Below, in pieces: positions 5,486 to 6,307 of a DNA stretch of 6,307 bases. Both the position numbers and the translations under genes were made by a program. The stretch comes from Spirochaetales bacterium (GTDB lineage Bacteria; Spirochaetota; Spirochaetia; SPDA01). Within the stretch, counting starts at the first letter, position 1. Every line of letters begins with the position of its first letter. The stretch spans positions 1-6,307 of the forward strand of contig SPDA01000119.1 in NCBI GenBank assembly GCA_004525155.1, in the 5' to 3' direction. The notes under the pieces were generated by a model. The model made no database searches. It was not told the DNA's origin and saw only the letters and a program-made list of their open reading frames with translations.

Positions 5486-6307
5486 ATGGGTTTCATGGAC
5501 ACTGTTTTCTCACCGATAAAAATAGGCACCAAAACCGCTGCCAACAGAATTGCCATAAATGCCATGGAATGTACCGACGCCGATGATCAGGGAAATCCGG
5601 GCGAAAAGACCTACAGGCGCTACAGGAGACTGTTCGAAGGCGGGGCGGGCATCGTCGTACTGGAAGCCATAACAGTCACCTATGACCACAGGGGAAGGCT
5701 CCATCAGCTTTCCGTCCTGCCGCACAACGCCAAGGCCCTTTCGGATTTTGTCAGGGAAATGAAAAAAGCCAACAGCAAGACCCTTTTTATCTGGCAGCTC
5801 ACCCACTCCGGTGAATTGAGCCATCCTGATTTCTCGAAACGCGTCTGTGTCAAAAAGCTGCCGGGGTTCGGGGGAGACCTCCTTACCGAGGATGACGTCA
5901 AAAAAATTATCGATCAGTTCGTGCTTTCAGCGAAAATAGCCCATGACGCGGGCGCCGACGGCATCGATTACAAGAACTGCCACGGGTACCTCATGTCCCA
6001 GTTCCTGCGTCCCTATAACGACAGGCAGTGGAAGTACGGAGGTTCCTGGGAAAACAGGACCAGGGTAACCTACGAGGTGTACGAGCGGATTGCGAAAGAA
6101 ATAAATGATCCCGATTTCATTGTCGGTTCAAAGGTATCCATGTGGGAAGGCTTTCCCGGGGGCCAGGGTTACGCCGGACCAGACTCGCCCATTATCGACC
6201 TGACGGAATCCGTAGATCTTATAAAAGGTCTGGAGGCCAGGGGCGCCAAATTCATTCTCGTTTCAGCCGGCTGCCCGTCCATAACCCTTGCGCTCTCCCA
6301 GCCGGAC
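5486..6307 (+). CDS. Old Yellow Enzyme-family NADH:flavin oxidoreductase, 3'-partial
   Basis: The first 274 codons of an FMN-dependent TIM-barrel reductase; the frame is open to the window edge. Family members reduce activated C=C bonds (enones, enoates, dienoyl-CoA) with NAD(P)H. Visible marks are FSPIKIGTKTAANRIAINAM at 8-27, EGGAGIVVLEA at 51-61, the flavin-side QLTHSG at 104-109, and HDAGADGIDYKNCHGYLMSQ at 153-172 followed by FLRP and YGGSWENR. In most Old Yellow Enzymes the substrate-binding pair is His-x-x-His or His-x-x-Asn; here the first position is Lys163 and His166 is kept. The FMN-phosphate region and any C-terminal iron-sulfur plus NAD(P)-binding domains, as in 2,4-dienoyl-CoA reductase, would lie beyond the window, so single-domain and multidomain forms cannot be told apart. 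The substrate is unknown. It is preceded by a 106-base gap and may be a separate transcription unit. Confidence 0.93.
   Translation, partial: MGFMDTVFSPIKIGTKTAANRIAINAMECTDADDQGNPGEKTYRRYRRLFEGGAGIVVLEAITVTYDHRGRLHQLSVLPHNAKALSDFVREMKKANSKTLFIWQLTHSGELSHPDFSKRVCVKKLPGFGGDLLTEDDVKKIIDQFVLSAKIAHDAGADGIDYKNCHGYLMSQFLRPYNDRQWKYGGSWENRTRVTYEVYERIAKEINDPDFIVGSKVSMWEGFPGGQGYAGPDSPIIDLTESVDLIKGLEARGAKFILVSAGCPSITLALSQPD

Noticed and set aside
1..6307. Mobile element, CRISPR array, toxin-antitoxin or phage-defence system
   Set aside because: No repeats, transposase, integrase, nuclease or small paired genes are visible; all the coding space is taken by metabolic genes, thioredoxin, one unknown gene and a reductase.

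Overview
The window is a bacterial chromosomal segment, GC-rich by eye. It is read entirely from the + strand and packed into what looks like one transcription unit followed by a second gene start. Genes overlap by a few bases and most have a purine-rich Shine-Dalgarno (SD) sequence 5 to 7 bases before the start, as in a typical bacterium. The taxon cannot be fixed from the sequence. The trp gene order, the trpC-trpF fusion and the downstream flavin oxidoreductase would fit an anaerobic or facultative bacterium. A spirochaete-like source is my weak guess and nothing more.

Bases 1-4292 are the distal part of a tryptophan operon. They hold trpD (5' end outside the window), a fused trpC-trpF gene, trpB and trpA. 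Successive genes overlap by 8, 14 and 4 bases, so translation is probably coupled. Together they take anthranilate to tryptophan: TrpD adds phosphoribose, TrpF isomerises, TrpC closes the indole ring, and TrpA and TrpB release indole and join it to serine. The first pathway steps (trpE, trpG) and any leader or attenuator would lie upstream, outside the window.

Bases 4276-5379 continue the run. A 259-residue, charged, helix-rich protein of unknown function starts at a GTG inside the end of trpA. A classical thioredoxin gene follows three bases after its stop. Bases 5380-5485 are the only intergenic gap; I see no convincing terminator or promoter there. From 5486 to the window end runs the N-terminal 274 codons of an Old Yellow Enzyme-family flavin oxidoreductase, cut off by the window.

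No mobile element, CRISPR array, RNA gene or defence system is visible. The most notable signal is inside the tryptophan synthase pair. TrpA and TrpB keep their main catalytic residues but depart together from near-invariant motifs. TrpA carries Glu where the family has the substrate-loop Gly (Gly211 of the E. coli enzyme), Gln in the catalytic-Glu loop and a shortened N-terminus. TrpB has a rewritten stretch before its PLP lysine, other motif changes and an extra C-terminal tail. A divergent or re-tuned tryptophan synthase is the best candidate for follow-up.
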